DNA of 32,495 nucleotides from Candidatus Doudnabacteria bacterium RIFCSPHIGHO2_02_FULL_46_11 (GCA_001779955.1 MFES01000010.1:2242-34736), one strand, 5' to 3'. Counted from the stretch's first letter, positions 14,341-22,878 are shown. Program-made: numbers and translations. Notes: a model not told the origin generated them from the sequence alone.

Positions 14341-14415
14341 TAACCAAGATGCAAGAAAGCAATAACCAAATAAATTCAAAATTACAAATCCCAAATTGGT
14401 TATTGATTATTGTTT
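14338..14415. repeat. AATAACCAAGAAACAAG-type inverted repeat, copy 2
   Basis: CAATAACCAA (14360-14369) pairs with TTGGTTATTG (14396-14405), with AATAACCAAG on the left flank. It fills the gap between the VanW-domain gene and ruvB. Confidence 0.65.
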
Positions 14416-14419
14416 CTTT

Positions 14420-15445
14420 ATGAACAACGAAACCGAAATCGATATTGTTTCGGCCAATGCCTTGCCGGATGAGGGAGCTATTGAAATAAACCTTCGACCG
14501 CAGGCTCTGGCCGATTATATCGGGCAGGATATGGTAAAGGGAAATTTAAGTATTGCCATCAAAGCCGCCGCCATGCGTCAGGAGCCAATTGAGCATGTCC
14601 TTCTTTCCGGGCCTCCGGGCTTGGGGAAAACCACACTGGCCAACATTATCGCCAAAGAGCTTAACAGTTCGATCCACATTACCTCCGGCCCGGCCATTGA
14701 ACGGGCCGGCGATTTGGCCTCAATCATTACCAATTTGGGACCGGGCGACGTTCTTTTTATCGATGAAATACACCGGCTGAATAAAACCGTTGAAGAAATT
14801 CTCTACTCGGCCATGGAAGATTTTGCCTTGGACTTGGTTTTAGGCAAAGGCCCGGGCGCGCGCACAGTCAGAGTAGATCTTCCTAAATTTACCCTAATCG
14901 GCGCGACCACAAAACCTGGCGCTATTTCGGCGCCGCTGCGCGACCGTTTCGGCCTTACTTTCAGATTAAATTACTATCTCGAACCGGAAATAGAAAAAAT
15001 AATTCACCGCTCTTCAAAAATTTTAGAGGTAAAAATTGAACCTGGCGGCGTTAAAGAAATTGCCAAGCGCTCGCGCCGGACGCCTCGGGTAGCCAACCGC
15101 CTGCTTAAAAGAATACGGGACTTTGCCCAAGTCAAAGGCAGCGGCGTGGTTAACGAGGATGTCAGCCGCCGCGCCCTGGATAATTTGGCCGTCGATACGC
15201 TCGGCCTTGATGAATCTGACCGCAGAATTTTAACGGCTATAATTGAAAAATTCCATGGCGGCCCGGTCGGGCTTCAGACTTTGGCGGCGGCCTGCATGGA
15301 AGACGAAGATACCATCGCCGATATTCACGAACCGTATTTGATGCAAATCGGATTTTTAAAGCGCACGCCCCAAGGCAGAGTTATTACCCAAGATGCCTTG
15401 GAACATCTCGGCCTGGCGGCCAAACAAAGCACCCTTAACATCTAA
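14420..15445 (+). CDS. ruvB: Holliday junction branch migration helicase RuvB
   Basis: A 341-residue AAA+ hexameric motor that, with RuvA, drives Holliday junction branch migration before RuvC cuts. Diagnostic features are L-R-P-Q-A-L-A-D-Y-I-G-Q (25-36), Walker A GPPGLGKT (64-71), Walker B L-F-I-D-E-I-H-R-L, sensor 1 G-A-T-T-K-P-G, the arginine finger region P-L-R-D-R-F-G, and the C-terminal winged helix (G-P-V-G-L-Q-T-L-A, then PYLMQIGFLKRTPQGR). Length is normal. I start at ATG 14420 because the eight extra upstream residues come from the repeat. ruvC is at 30574 in this window; ruvA is not seen. Confidence 0.95.
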   Translation: MNNETEIDIVSANALPDEGAIEINLRPQALADYIGQDMVKGNLSIAIKAAAMRQEPIEHVLLSGPPGLGKTTLANIIAKELNSSIHITSGPAIERAGDLASIITNLGPGDVLFIDEIHRLNKTVEEILYSAMEDFALDLVLGKGPGARTVRVDLPKFTLIGATTKPGAISAPLRDRFGLTFRLNYYLEPEIEKIIHRSSKILEVKIEPGGVKEIAKRSRRTPRVANRLLKRIRDFAQVKGSGVVNEDVSRRALDNLAVDTLGLDESDRRILTAIIEKFHGGPVGLQTLAAACMEDEDTIADIHEPYLMQIGFLKRTPQGRVITQDALEHLGLAAKQSTLNI

Positions 15446-15493
15446 TTTTTAATTTATTTGCTTGCCTGCGGCCGGGCGGGTTAAACTTCCTTT

Positions 15494-15694
15494 ATGGTTG
15501 ACCCAATAAGTTTAGTTATCAGAATCGTTTTTTCCCTGGGAGTAATAATGGTTGTTGTTTACGGCGCCATCGCCATTATTGTCTTTTGGCGTTTTTCGTT
15601 ATCGCGCCTTCTTCCTCTTGTTTTAACGATTAGTTATATTTTCGTATCTTTGCTTATTCTCGGCCATTCTTTAACCGTGCTTAACAGATTCTAA
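15494..15694 (+). CDS. Small two-helix membrane protein
   Basis: A 66-residue protein with two predicted membrane helices (about 6-30 and 38-60), separated by a short basic loop (W-R-F-S-L-S-R). No family is recognised. It ends one base before the PH-domain gene, so translation may be coupled and the proteins may work together at the membrane. Confidence 0.65.
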   Translation: MVDPISLVIRIVFSLGVIMVVVYGAIAIIVFWRFSLSRLLPLVLTISYIFVSLLILGHSLTVLNRF

Positions 15695-15695
15695 A

Positions 15696-16241
15696 ATGTC
15701 GGCCAAAGCAGCCATCGAGCTTGAGCTTAATGAAAAAATACTGCTTGTTTTGCGGGAACACCCTTTTTTACTGCTGTTCAAGCTTTTTGTTTGGTTGCTG
15801 ATCGCGGTTTTGCCCCTAATTATCGACGCTTTGGCCGCGCCTTATTTTATTTCCTTAAGTGAAAGGGTAATAAACACCTGGGTACTGTTCAAAGACTTAT
15901 ATTTTCTGTTTTCCGCCCTCGGTCTTTTTATTATCCTCTTGCTTTACAACCTCAACGTGCACATTGTCAGCAATAAACGCGTGGTTGATATTGACCAGCT
16001 TAATCTTACGCGGCATCGCGCGATAGAAACGCATATAGACCGCATCCAGGACGTTTCCGCAGAACTCAAAGGCGTCTTTGGCCACATTTTTAACTACGGC
16101 AATGTCCGCGTGCAGTCGGCCGGCGAGCAAGCCAAAATAGTTTTTGAAAACGTGCCCAACCCCAGCAACGTCAAAAGAATGATTCTGGACACATTTTACG
16201 CTCGGCCTAAACATCTAAACGAACACTCCTCAAGCCAATGA
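15696..16241 (+). CDS. Membrane protein with bacterial PH domain (YdbS/bPH2-like)
   Basis: A 181-residue protein. Two membrane helices (about 27-50 and 66-90) precede a bPH2-type domain (about 92-165). The domain begins with H-I-V-S-N-K-R-V-V-D-I-D and contains I-E-T-H-I-D-R-I-Q-D-V-S and F-N-Y-G-N-V-R-V-Q-S-A-G, all typical of the YdbS/YdbT family. The function of these PH-like domains is not established. The gene begins one base after the small membrane protein and overlaps the flippase by four bases, so the three form an operon. Confidence 0.8.
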   Translation: MSAKAAIELELNEKILLVLREHPFLLLFKLFVWLLIAVLPLIIDALAAPYFISLSERVINTWVLFKDLYFLFSALGLFIILLLYNLNVHIVSNKRVVDIDQLNLTRHRAIETHIDRIQDVSAELKGVFGHIFNYGNVRVQSAGEQAKIVFENVPNPSNVKRMILDTFYARPKHLNEHSSSQ

Positions 16242-17671
16242 CCCTTGTCGCCAAAATTGCCCATTCCACATTTTACCAAACAGTCGGCAAAATAGCCGCT
16301 GTTCTTTTAGGTTTGTGGCAGGTGTCTTTACTTACCAAATATTTAGGCAACACCGGCTACGGAACCTACGCTACGGTTACGGCCTATTTAGGCATAATTA
16401 TCGTTTTGGCCGAATTGGGTTTGCACATTACCAATGTGACTAAAATCAGCCAACCGGGCGCGGACGAACGTAAAATTTTAAGCAACGCTTTTACTCTGCG
16501 AACGGTGTCTTCTCTGATATTTTTCGCCGTAGCCACGGTCGTCGGCTACTTTTTCCTGCCCTTTGAGTATGAAATTCGCTTAGGGATTGTTTTTGCCGCG
16601 GCCGCTTTTGCTCTTCTCTCTGTCAATCAAGTTTTTGTCGGCGTGTTCCAGAAAAATTTCGCCAACCACATGCTCGTCTTCGGCGAAATAATATCAAAAT
16701 CAATTGTTGTTGCCGCTATCTATATTTTAGTAACAAAAGGCTACGGCGTACTGGCGATATTGGCTACGCTTAACCTTGCTTTTGCCGTACATTTGGGTGT
16801 AACAATGTATTTTGCCTACAAATACATCCCCTTTTCGTTTCAATTCGATTTTTCTTATTGGCGATTGTTGCTTTCCCAATCATGGCCCATAGCCTTTTCC
16901 GGAATACTTAATTTAATTTACTTTAAAACCGACACGGTTATATTGGCCGGTTACAAGGGCGCGGCCGCGGCCGGAATTTACAGCGTGCCTTACAAAATTC
17001 TGGAGGTGCTTATCGCTTTCCCGGCGCTTTTTGCCGGACTGCTTCTGCCGCTTTTGTCAGCCGCGGCCATAAATAACCTTGTAAGATTTAAAGCCATCAT
17101 CCAAAACGCATTCAACGCCTTAATTTATATCGCTTTTTTGGTGATGGTTGAAGTTATGATTTTCGCAGAACCGATGATTCGCTTCATCACCCGCGAAAAG
17201 TTTTTCGAATTCACGGAATCAGTGCCGCTTTTCCGCCTGCTTATCATCACCACGCTTTTCTTGTTTGTCGGCAACCTTTTTGGTCACGCCGTCCCAGCCC
17301 TGGGCCTTCAACGTAAAATGATTTTGGGCTATGCCCTGGCCGCCGGGGCAGGGCTCGCGGTTTATTTCACTCTTATCCCGCGCTTTTCTTTTTACGGAGC
17401 GGCCTTGGGTACAATTTTGACCGAAGCTATTGCCGCGTTTTATTCCATGTGGCTGGTCTTAAAGACCACGCGACACAAACTTGAGTACAAGGGCCTAATT
17501 AAAACCATCGTTGCCTCGGTTATTACCTATTGGCTTGGGACCATTATTTTCATACGTTTTGGTATTACCTGGTGGATCGCGGCAGTGTTAGTGGCCATAA
17601 TTTACATAATCATTTTGTACAAGCTCAAAGGCATCACCAAAGACGAAATAAAAATGGTACTGGCCAGATAG
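16238..17671 (+). CDS. Flippase-like polysaccharide export protein (MOP superfamily, Wzx-type)
   Basis: A 477-residue integral membrane protein with about 12-14 hydrophobic helices throughout. The N-terminus, F-Y-Q-T-V-G-K-I-A-A-V-L-L-G-L-W-Q-V followed by L-T-K-Y-L-G-N-T-G-Y-G-T-Y, is characteristic of Wzx/MurJ-like lipid-linked oligosaccharide flippases, as is the L-I-Y-F-K-T-D-T-V-I-L-A-G-Y segment at the middle (about 225-240). It probably moves an undecaprenyl-linked saccharide across the membrane for surface polysaccharide. MurJ is an alternative, but the N-terminus fits Wzx better. It converges on the patatin gene. Confidence 0.8.
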   Translation: MTLVAKIAHSTFYQTVGKIAAVLLGLWQVSLLTKYLGNTGYGTYATVTAYLGIIIVLAELGLHITNVTKISQPGADERKILSNAFTLRTVSSLIFFAVATVVGYFFLPFEYEIRLGIVFAAAAFALLSVNQVFVGVFQKNFANHMLVFGEIISKSIVVAAIYILVTKGYGVLAILATLNLAFAVHLGVTMYFAYKYIPFSFQFDFSYWRLLLSQSWPIAFSGILNLIYFKTDTVILAGYKGAAAAGIYSVPYKILEVLIAFPALFAGLLLPLLSAAAINNLVRFKAIIQNAFNALIYIAFLVMVEVMIFAEPMIRFITREKFFEFTESVPLFRLLIITTLFLFVGNLFGHAVPALGLQRKMILGYALAAGAGLAVYFTLIPRFSFYGAALGTILTEAIAAFYSMWLVLKTTRHKLEYKGLIKTIVASVITYWLGTIIFIRFGITWWIAAVLVAIIYIIILYKLKGITKDEIKMVLAR

Positions 17672-17706
17672 TACGTACATAGGTACGTACTTAATTCTAG
17701 AATTAA
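17670..17706. repeat. Palindromes between converging genes
   Basis: AGTACGTAC and GTACGTACT (17670-17691) form a perfect 9-bp stem with a 4-nt loop, followed by the palindrome TTAATTCTAGAATTAA (17691-17706), which reaches the patatin stop codon. It may act as a two-way terminator, although no U-run follows. Confidence 0.5.
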
Positions 17707-18863
17707 TTCCAAAAAGGAAAATCACGCTTTTCTCTTTTACCTGGGTCAGGATTATTCTTGTTAAATTTTCGGTAGGCGTCTTTAGCCGAAGCAAGCATTG
17801 CTTTAAGCAACAAAGCCCGATCGGTGGTAGTGGCGGCGAGCGCGCAATCAGGCGGCCAAAGCCAGCCAATTTTTACGCCATAGTGCGCGCTCATTTCATC
17901 GCAAGCCAGCCGCAGCGACTTGATATCCGCCTCCCCTCGCAAGACTTTTTTAAAGACACCGGCCGTGCCTTGCTCCGGCAGCAACCACTCAACAGCCTTT
18001 AAGATGCCGTTTGATATTTTAAAATTGACCAATTCTTCAAAAGGCATATTGGGCATGACCAAAATATGCGTCGGTTTGCATGTTTTTATTATTTCCTCAA
18101 AAGGTATTTGGGCGAAAGCCCCGTCAATATACGCCCCGCCCCGGAGCTGTATTTTTTCGCCATAAAAATAAGGCACGGCCATTGAGGCGTGCACGGCATT
18201 AATCAAATCAGTTTTGGCATCGACCAACTCATTTTTTTGAGTGCCCGTGTTTTGGGCAACAACCCAAAAACGCGAAGGGGCCGCCAGGACAGCTGACTGA
18301 TCCACGGCCCTGGGCCCTTTCAAAAAGGCCTTGACCGCCACAAATACATTCATTATCTTGGGCCAGCGCTTAACAGAAAAACTGACAAAGCCGTTTTTCT
18401 GAAGAACATGAGTATAGATTGATGCTCCTTTATACGTGTGTTCATGACCGCCTAAGTAATAGAGCAGACTGGCCGAGCCAGCCGAAATGCCCACGCAGTC
18501 GTCAATTTCTCGGGGAGTGATGCCTGCTTCCCAAAGGGCTGCCAGTTGTCCGGTACCATAGGCGCCCCTGGCTGCGCCGCTTAAAGCTAAAATAAGAGTA
18601 CGAATTTTGGCGGTCGTTTTTTTGTCATCACGCCTTGCAATCAGGGTTTTGGCCACAACATCAAGTTTGCCTGCTTCGTCGTCGTTGCGCCGCAGGACAA
18701 AGGCATCGATAACTTCACCCAGGCGCTCATCATGCTCGCGGCGCTCCTGCTTCATTAACTGCTCGATACGTTCCGCCGATTCATAACCTGAATCCTTTTT
18801 TTCCGGTTGTTTTTCCGGATTTATGGCCCTGTAGGCCTCGGGTGGTGTTGGTCTTTCGGGCAT
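17703..18863 (-). CDS. Patatin-like phospholipase
   Basis: A 386-residue patatin-family lipid acyl hydrolase. The oxyanion-hole segment L-S-G-A-A-R-G-A-Y-G is at 94-103, the nucleophile elbow G-I-S-A-G at 125-129 (catalytic Ser127), and the catalytic Asp in I-D-G-A-F near 247. The first 85 residues are charged and helical, without a signal peptide, so it is likely cytoplasmic or membrane-associated. The oxyanion loop has S-G-A-A-R-G where many family members have G-G-G-x-R-G. It follows the phosphatidyltransferase gene by 18 nt, and cotranscription suggests a role in membrane lipid turnover; substrate is unknown. Confidence 0.85.
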   Translation of the reverse strand: MPERPTPPEAYRAINPEKQPEKKDSGYESAERIEQLMKQERREHDERLGEVIDAFVLRRNDDEAGKLDVVAKTLIARRDDKKTTAKIRTLILALSGAARGAYGTGQLAALWEAGITPREIDDCVGISAGSASLLYYLGGHEHTYKGASIYTHVLQKNGFVSFSVKRWPKIMNVFVAVKAFLKGPRAVDQSAVLAAPSRFWVVAQNTGTQKNELVDAKTDLINAVHASMAVPYFYGEKIQLRGGAYIDGAFAQIPFEEIIKTCKPTHILVMPNMPFEELVNFKISNGILKAVEWLLPEQGTAGVFKKVLRGEADIKSLRLACDEMSAHYGVKIGWLWPPDCALAATTTDRALLLKAMLASAKDAYRKFNKNNPDPGKREKRDFPFWN

Positions 18864-18881
18864 TTTTATTTAAATTATTTT

Positions 18882-19472
18882 TTAAGCGTACCGGGCCTCT
18901 TCGTATGTTTTAGGATAAACAAAAGCTTGAATAAAAGTAAAGATGAGACTAATGTAAAGCAAAAACAAGGCCAGATCCAACCATAAAACCCAAGAGGAAA
19001 ACAAACTGATAAATATCGCGGTAAAAGCCGTACATTGGATTATCATTTTTATCTTGCCCGCCCAGTTGGCGCCCGGATTTATTTTTATTTTTTTCTTTGC
19101 CCGCCAAGCCATAGATGCGTTGAGTGCTTCTAACAGCGCTAAATAAATTAAAAGATTCCAACCAAAAAGTTTAGGAATAAAAATTACCGCCACCAAGAGA
19201 ATGAGCCCGCGATCAGCAACGGCGTCTAACACCTTGCCCCGCTCGGTAACTTTGTTGCGAGTGCGGGCCATGGCTCCGTCCAAGGCGTCGGTCAGCGCGG
19301 CTATGGAAAAAAGAATAAAACCCCAAATGTAATTTTCTTGAACCAGAAAATAATAAATAAACGGTATTGAAAAAATCCTAGCCCAAGTCACCTGGTTAGG
19401 GCTTATGCGGTGAGGCACGAACGGGAGAACGAGTTTGGCTATAAACTTGTCTGTGTATTTTTGGAAGTTCAC
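18882..19472 (-). CDS. CDP-alcohol phosphatidyltransferase (PgsA-like)
   Basis: A 196-residue integral membrane enzyme of the CDP-alcohol phosphotransferase family. It carries the full motif D-x2-D-G-x2-A-R-x8-G-x3-D-x3-D, at D62, D65-G66, A69-R70, G79, D83 and D87, which binds the metal and CDP. The segment H-R-I-S-P-N-Q-V-T before the first helix is typical. Phosphatidylglycerophosphate synthase is the likeliest activity, but related activities (CDP-alcohol to phosphatidylinositol-like lipids) cannot be excluded. I choose GTG 19470-19472 because a promoter covers the longer TTG start at 19508 and places the transcript start at the GTG. The patatin gene follows. Confidence 0.85.
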   Translation of the reverse strand: MNFQKYTDKFIAKLVLPFVPHRISPNQVTWARIFSIPFIYYFLVQENYIWGFILFSIAALTDALDGAMARTRNKVTERGKVLDAVADRGLILLVAVIFIPKLFGWNLLIYLALLEALNASMAWRAKKKIKINPGANWAGKIKMIIQCTAFTAIFISLFSSWVLWLDLALFLLYISLIFTFIQAFVYPKTYEEARYA

Positions 19473-19478
19473 CCAAAT

Positions 19479-19508
19479 ATTATAACTTGCAACCAGCAAA
19501 CCAAGCAA
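19479..19508 (-). promoter_or_regulatory. Promoter for the phosphatidyltransferase gene, leaderless geometry
   Basis: On the minus strand TTGCTT (19503-19508), 18-nt spacer, TATAAT (19479-19484), then six bases and GTG at 19472. Confidence 0.6.
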
Positions 19509-19569
19509 AAGAAGGGGGGGCCCATTTTTTGAGGTCTCCCCTTACGTTCTACTTACTAAAAGCCAATTG

Positions 19570-20685
19570 CTAGTTTTTCACCGGCATGACCAGGTAGAGA
19601 TTGTTTTGCCGGCCGCTTGGTGTGAGGATGGCGGGGGAATTATCGTTTATAGCCTTAAAGACCACTTTTTCATCAAGGATATTACCGAGATAATCGAGTA
19701 GGTACTTATAATTAAACACGCTCTCCTGCGCCTGGCCGGTTACTTCTCCGGAAATCTTCGCCACTGACTCGCCTATATCCCCCGACGCGGCCGAAACTTC
19801 TACTTGGCCGTCGCTCGGCTTGAAGTTAAGTTTTATACTCCGGCCGGTCGAGGCAAAAAGCCCGGCTGACTTTATGGCCTGCATCAGTTCAAAGCGCGGC
19901 AACACGGCAGTACTTGCAAATTCAGCTGGGATAATTTCTTTATAGTCGGGAAACGCGCCGTCAACTAAGCGTGAAACAAGCTCAATATCCGGCAGGTTGA
20001 ACAACACCTGATTTTCGCCCTGGTTGATAGTTATCAACGCACTTGAATCAGCTACCGAGGCAAGCAGGCGAACCACCTCCTGGGCTGTTTTAAGGGGTAT
20101 GATGATGGGTTTAAAATCACCCTCCACCTTTTCCTGTTCAACCGGCACCGTCCTTTCAGTTAAACGATAGCGATCGGTAGAAACAAAGTAAAGATTATTT
20201 TTATCCAAGTATGTATACACCCCGGACAATTCGGGCTGCGCTTCTGGGGCGGCTGCGGCAAAAATCACTTCTTGTAGGGCGCTGCGCAGCTCTTCTGCCC
20301 CCAAACTTATTTTCCCCGCGCTGGTAAGTTTTGGTATTAAAGGAAATTCTTCAGATGGTAGAGTTTTAATACTCGCCGAAGAGGTATCGGTGGAAACTAT
20401 TAAATTACCCTGTTTTAAATTTAGTATTACCTGTTCCTCAAGGATGGTGGAAACATATTCATTAATCGTTCTGGCTGGTAGCGTCACGGTTCCTTCTTCC
20501 TCGACTCTTCCCCCCAACCAACAGGTTAAACCCATTTCTAAATTGGTGGCCGATATTTTTATTCTTCCTTTTTCTGTTTGCAATAAAATATTACTAAGTA
20601 TCGGCAGACTTGCGGCGGTCCCCACCACATGACTAACCAAACCTAAAACTTTTTTAAAATTATCCCTAGTTATGACGGCCTTCAT
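19570..20685 (-). CDS. dnaN: DNA polymerase III sliding clamp (beta subunit)
   Basis: A 371-residue protein that forms the dimeric ring that tethers the replicative polymerase to DNA. It begins MKAVITRDNFKKVLGLVSHV and has the three-domain repeat of beta clamps. Recognisable blocks include L-S-N-I-L-L-Q-T near 25-32, A-T-N-L-E-M-G near 41-47, P-A-R-T-I-N-E near 68, S-G-V-Y-T-Y near 154, S-T-D-R-Y-R-L near 168, and the C-terminal Y-L-V-M-P-V. Length is normal. It is downstream of dnaA on the same strand but has a 366-nt gap with a structured element whose last base touches the ATG; no classical SD is free there, so translation may depend on that element. Confidence 0.95.
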   Translation of the reverse strand: MKAVITRDNFKKVLGLVSHVVGTAASLPILSNILLQTEKGRIKISATNLEMGLTCWLGGRVEEEGTVTLPARTINEYVSTILEEQVILNLKQGNLIVSTDTSSASIKTLPSEEFPLIPKLTSAGKISLGAEELRSALQEVIFAAAAPEAQPELSGVYTYLDKNNLYFVSTDRYRLTERTVPVEQEKVEGDFKPIIIPLKTAQEVVRLLASVADSSALITINQGENQVLFNLPDIELVSRLVDGAFPDYKEIIPAEFASTAVLPRFELMQAIKSAGLFASTGRSIKLNFKPSDGQVEVSAASGDIGESVAKISGEVTGQAQESVFNYKYLLDYLGNILDEKVVFKAINDNSPAILTPSGRQNNLYLVMPVKN

Positions 20686-20824
20686 CCTGTATAGTTGCCT
20701 CGATAATCTTGGGCTTTGGTTCGACCCGAGGTTAATAAGGGTTTAACTTAATCCTTTCTTGCTTCCTGTATTTCTTGATTAATTCCAAGATTGGTCTGGA
20801 GACCCATTGAGGAATTTATACAGG
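20686..20824 (-). ncRNA. Structured leader element of dnaN (element family R4, copy A)
   Basis: In the minus direction CCTGTATA (20817-20824) pairs with TATACAGG (20686-20693), which is followed at once by the dnaN ATG. Within it are a hairpin GGTC/GACC with loop TCCA (20793-20804), CCTC/GAGG, a stem CCAAGATT/AATCTTGG (20785-20792 and 20705-20712), and the conserved strand GGTCGAAC before it. The same layout with different stem bases occurs at 26330, 26470 and 32358. P1 would hide the AGG next to the start codon. It could be a riboswitch or a protein-binding leader; its ligand is unknown. Confidence 0.75.
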
Positions 20825-21051
20825 GTTCATGGTTTTATTATTAGTTAATTAAATAATAAGTAATAGTAGTAGGGAGGGTGGGTAAGTGGAAAAGTTAATT
20901 ATGGTTAATAGAATTAAATAGTTTGATGGTTTTGTTATTTGGTAACTTGGGGAAAGGATGGGGGTGGGGTGTGTATGGTTTTCAATTTTCAATTTTCAAT
21001 TTTCTAAAGCCAACATACAATCCCAAGGATTTCCACAAGTTATTCACCATG
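20825..21051. other. Rest of the dnaA-dnaN gap
   Basis: AT-rich and G-rich tracts, and a tandem repeat of TTTTCAA (three full units plus a part, 20979-21004). A near-match to a DnaA box, TTATTCACC, lies at 21040-21048, with TTTCCACA just before it. No gene is seen and I find no clear promoter for dnaN. Confidence 0.5.
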
Positions 21052-22413
21052 TTACATATAGGCTTTTTCCAAAATCAGGTCGATTTCCTGGCGCAAACTT
21101 TCCTTTTCTTTGGACAAGCCGTCTATTTTGTCAACAGCGTGCATTACTGTGGTGTGGTCGCGCCCGCCGAAGAAGTCGCCAATACTAGGAAAAGAATTGT
21201 CTAGTTCCTTTCTGATTAAATACATGGCAATTTGGCGGGGCTTAACAAATTCTTTTTTCCGCGACTGCTTGATTAAGTCTTCCATAGTAACGTTATAGAA
21301 GGAAGCCACAACTTCCGCCAGTTTTTTAACGCTTATACCCCTTTTTTTCGGGGCTGTTGTGGCCAAAATATTTTTGGCCAGTTCAACGGTGGGGGTAGCG
21401 CCGTTAAGCTCGCAAAACACCATAAGTCTATTAAGGGCTCCTTCCAATTCACGAATGTTGCTTTGGATAATCTCGGCGATAAAATTGAGAACCTCGGTGG
21501 GGATCCCGTAATTTTTTTCACGGGCCTTGGTGTTTAAGATGGCAATTCGGGTTTCGAGATCCGGCGCTTGGATATCGGCAATCATCCCCCACTCAAAGCG
21601 GCTGACCAATCGTTCCTCGATTGCTGGTATTTCTTTAGGCAGACGGTCGCTCGAGAGTACTACCTGCTTGTTGTTTTGGTATAAGGTGTTGAAGGTGTGG
21701 AAAAATTCTTCCTGGGTTCGTTCTTTACCGGCGATAAATTGGATGTCGTCTATTAAAAGCACGTCTACGTTTCGGTAAAGCTCCTTGAAAGCCGCCATGC
21801 GTCCTTTTTCGATGGCGTCGGTGAACTCATTGGTGAATCTTTCCGAGCTAACGTAAAGAATGCGCGCGTTCGGGTTCTGGTTTAGAGTTTCATTACCCAC
21901 CGCCTGCATTAAGTGAGTCTTGCCCAACCCCACGCCGCCGTATAAAAATAAAGGATTGTAAGCCGTGCCCGGTTTTTTAGCCACAGCTTGGCAGGCCGCC
22001 GCCGCCAATTCATTGGAATTACCGACAATGAAAGTCTGGAAGGTATATTTGGGGTTAAGACCGTTAATTGTTGCATTAAGGCTCGTTGGTGTGGAGTGGC
22101 TCGTTACCGATCTTCCCGGGCTGACCGTGGCCGCTATCGATGAACCCCGGCCGCCGCCTGACCCTGAAATGATTTGATACTGCACCTCCCTTACCTCCGG
22201 CAAAATCGCTCGAACCGCTTTGACAATATCCGCGTGGTATTTATTTTTGAGCCATTCTTTGCTAAAACCGTTGGGCACGCCAATAGTAAGCTTCTCCCCA
22301 TTTTTGTCGATGACGGTCGTGCCTTTAAACCACGTCGCAAAGCTGGGCTTGCTCAACGTCAATTCAAGTCTTCCGAGAACCGCCTGCCATAATTGTTGGT
22401 TTTCTATTTCCAT
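21052..22413 (-). CDS. dnaA: Chromosomal replication initiator DnaA
   Basis: A 453-residue AAA+ initiator. Domain I (1-80) begins MEIENQQLWQAVLGRLELTLSKPSFATWF; a Gly/Ser-rich linker (84-115) is domain II. Domain III has Walker A GGVGLGKT (159-166), Walker B L-L-I-D-D-I-Q-F (219-226) and the arginine-containing sensor segments (S-S-D-R-L-P-K-E-I, L-V-S-R-F-E-W-G). Domain IV ends with the DnaA-box-binding signature G-G-R-D-H-T-T-V-M-H-A near 416-426. Length is typical. It starts 30 nt from an 18-bp inverted repeat and borders the proposed oriC, with rpmH running the other way. Confidence 0.97.
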   Translation of the reverse strand: MEIENQQLWQAVLGRLELTLSKPSFATWFKGTTVIDKNGEKLTIGVPNGFSKEWLKNKYHADIVKAVRAILPEVREVQYQIISGSGGGRGSSIAATVSPGRSVTSHSTPTSLNATINGLNPKYTFQTFIVGNSNELAAAACQAVAKKPGTAYNPLFLYGGVGLGKTHLMQAVGNETLNQNPNARILYVSSERFTNEFTDAIEKGRMAAFKELYRNVDVLLIDDIQFIAGKERTQEEFFHTFNTLYQNNKQVVLSSDRLPKEIPAIEERLVSRFEWGMIADIQAPDLETRIAILNTKAREKNYGIPTEVLNFIAEIIQSNIRELEGALNRLMVFCELNGATPTVELAKNILATTAPKKRGISVKKLAEVVASFYNVTMEDLIKQSRKKEFVKPRQIAMYLIRKELDNSFPSIGDFFGGRDHTTVMHAVDKIDGLSKEKESLRQEIDLILEKAYM

Positions 22414-22447
22414 ACGCTTACGCTACGCGATACTAATCAACGAATAC

Positions 22448-22514
22448 ATACTAATAATACGAATAACTATTCTAATATAATTAATATACTCTTTACTATT
22501 CGTATTATTAGTAT
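22448..22514. repeat. 18-bp inverted repeat upstream of dnaA
   Basis: ATACTAATAATACGAATA (22448-22465) and its exact reverse complement (22497-22514), separated by 31 AT-rich bases. It would sit in the dnaA leader or the unwinding element of oriC. Confidence 0.8.
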
Positions 22515-22679
22515 CAATACTTCTTCGTATCTTACACCTTACCAAACGAGTTATCAACATGCAAACCCATAAAAAACGTGATATATAGGCCATCTTGAGC
22601 CTATGTGGAAAAGTTGTGGAGAAGATGTTTAAAAACCATAAATCAAGGCCGGACATTCGCCAAAACAAAAAAATTAAGA

Positions 22680-22685
22680 TATAAT
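22680..22685 (+). promoter_or_regulatory. -10 box for rpmH
   Basis: TATAAT, 40 nt before the rpmH ATG. No good -35 box is seen. Confidence 0.45.
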
Positions 22686-22725
22686 TAAACGTGAAACGAG
22701 CGCATACATCAGTAATTTTTAAAAC

Positions 22726-22866
22726 ATGAGACAAGGTTTAACCTACACTCCAAACAGGAAACGGCAGGCAAAAAAGCAGGGTTTTCGCGCGCGCAGGCGC
22801 ACAAGAAACGGCCGCGGAGTATTGGCCAGGCGCAGGGCTCGCGGCCGAAGGAGATTAACTGTTTAA
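22726..22866 (+). CDS. rpmH: 50S ribosomal protein L34
   Basis: A 46-residue, very basic protein. It reads MRQGLTYTPNRKRQAKKQGF, then Arg-rich sequence through G-R-G-V-L-A-R-R-R-A-R-G-R-R-R-L-T-V, the L34 pattern of a long Arg-rich helix. The usual start of L34 is M-K-R-T-Y-Q-P; here R-Q-G-L-T-Y-T-P-N replaces it. It is the first gene of the conserved rpmH-rnpA-yidD-yidC-khpB cluster, opposite dnaA, and is 12 nt from rnpA. Confidence 0.95.
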   Translation: MRQGLTYTPNRKRQAKKQGFRARRRTRNGRGVLARRRARGRRRLTV

Positions 22867-22878
22867 TTCACCTACCAA

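Larger units (their letters stand above)
22414..22725. other. oriC: Likely replication origin (dnaA-rpmH gap)
   Basis: A 312-nt AT-rich gap between divergent dnaA and rpmH, the usual oriC place. DnaA-box-like 9-mers are TTATCAACA (22551-22559), TGTGGAAAA (22604-22612; reverse TTTTCCACA) and TGTGGAGAA (22615-22623; reverse TTCTCCACA), each one mismatch from TTATNCACA. Beside them is an 18-bp inverted repeat and a very AT-rich stretch that could unwind. Confidence 0.65.
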
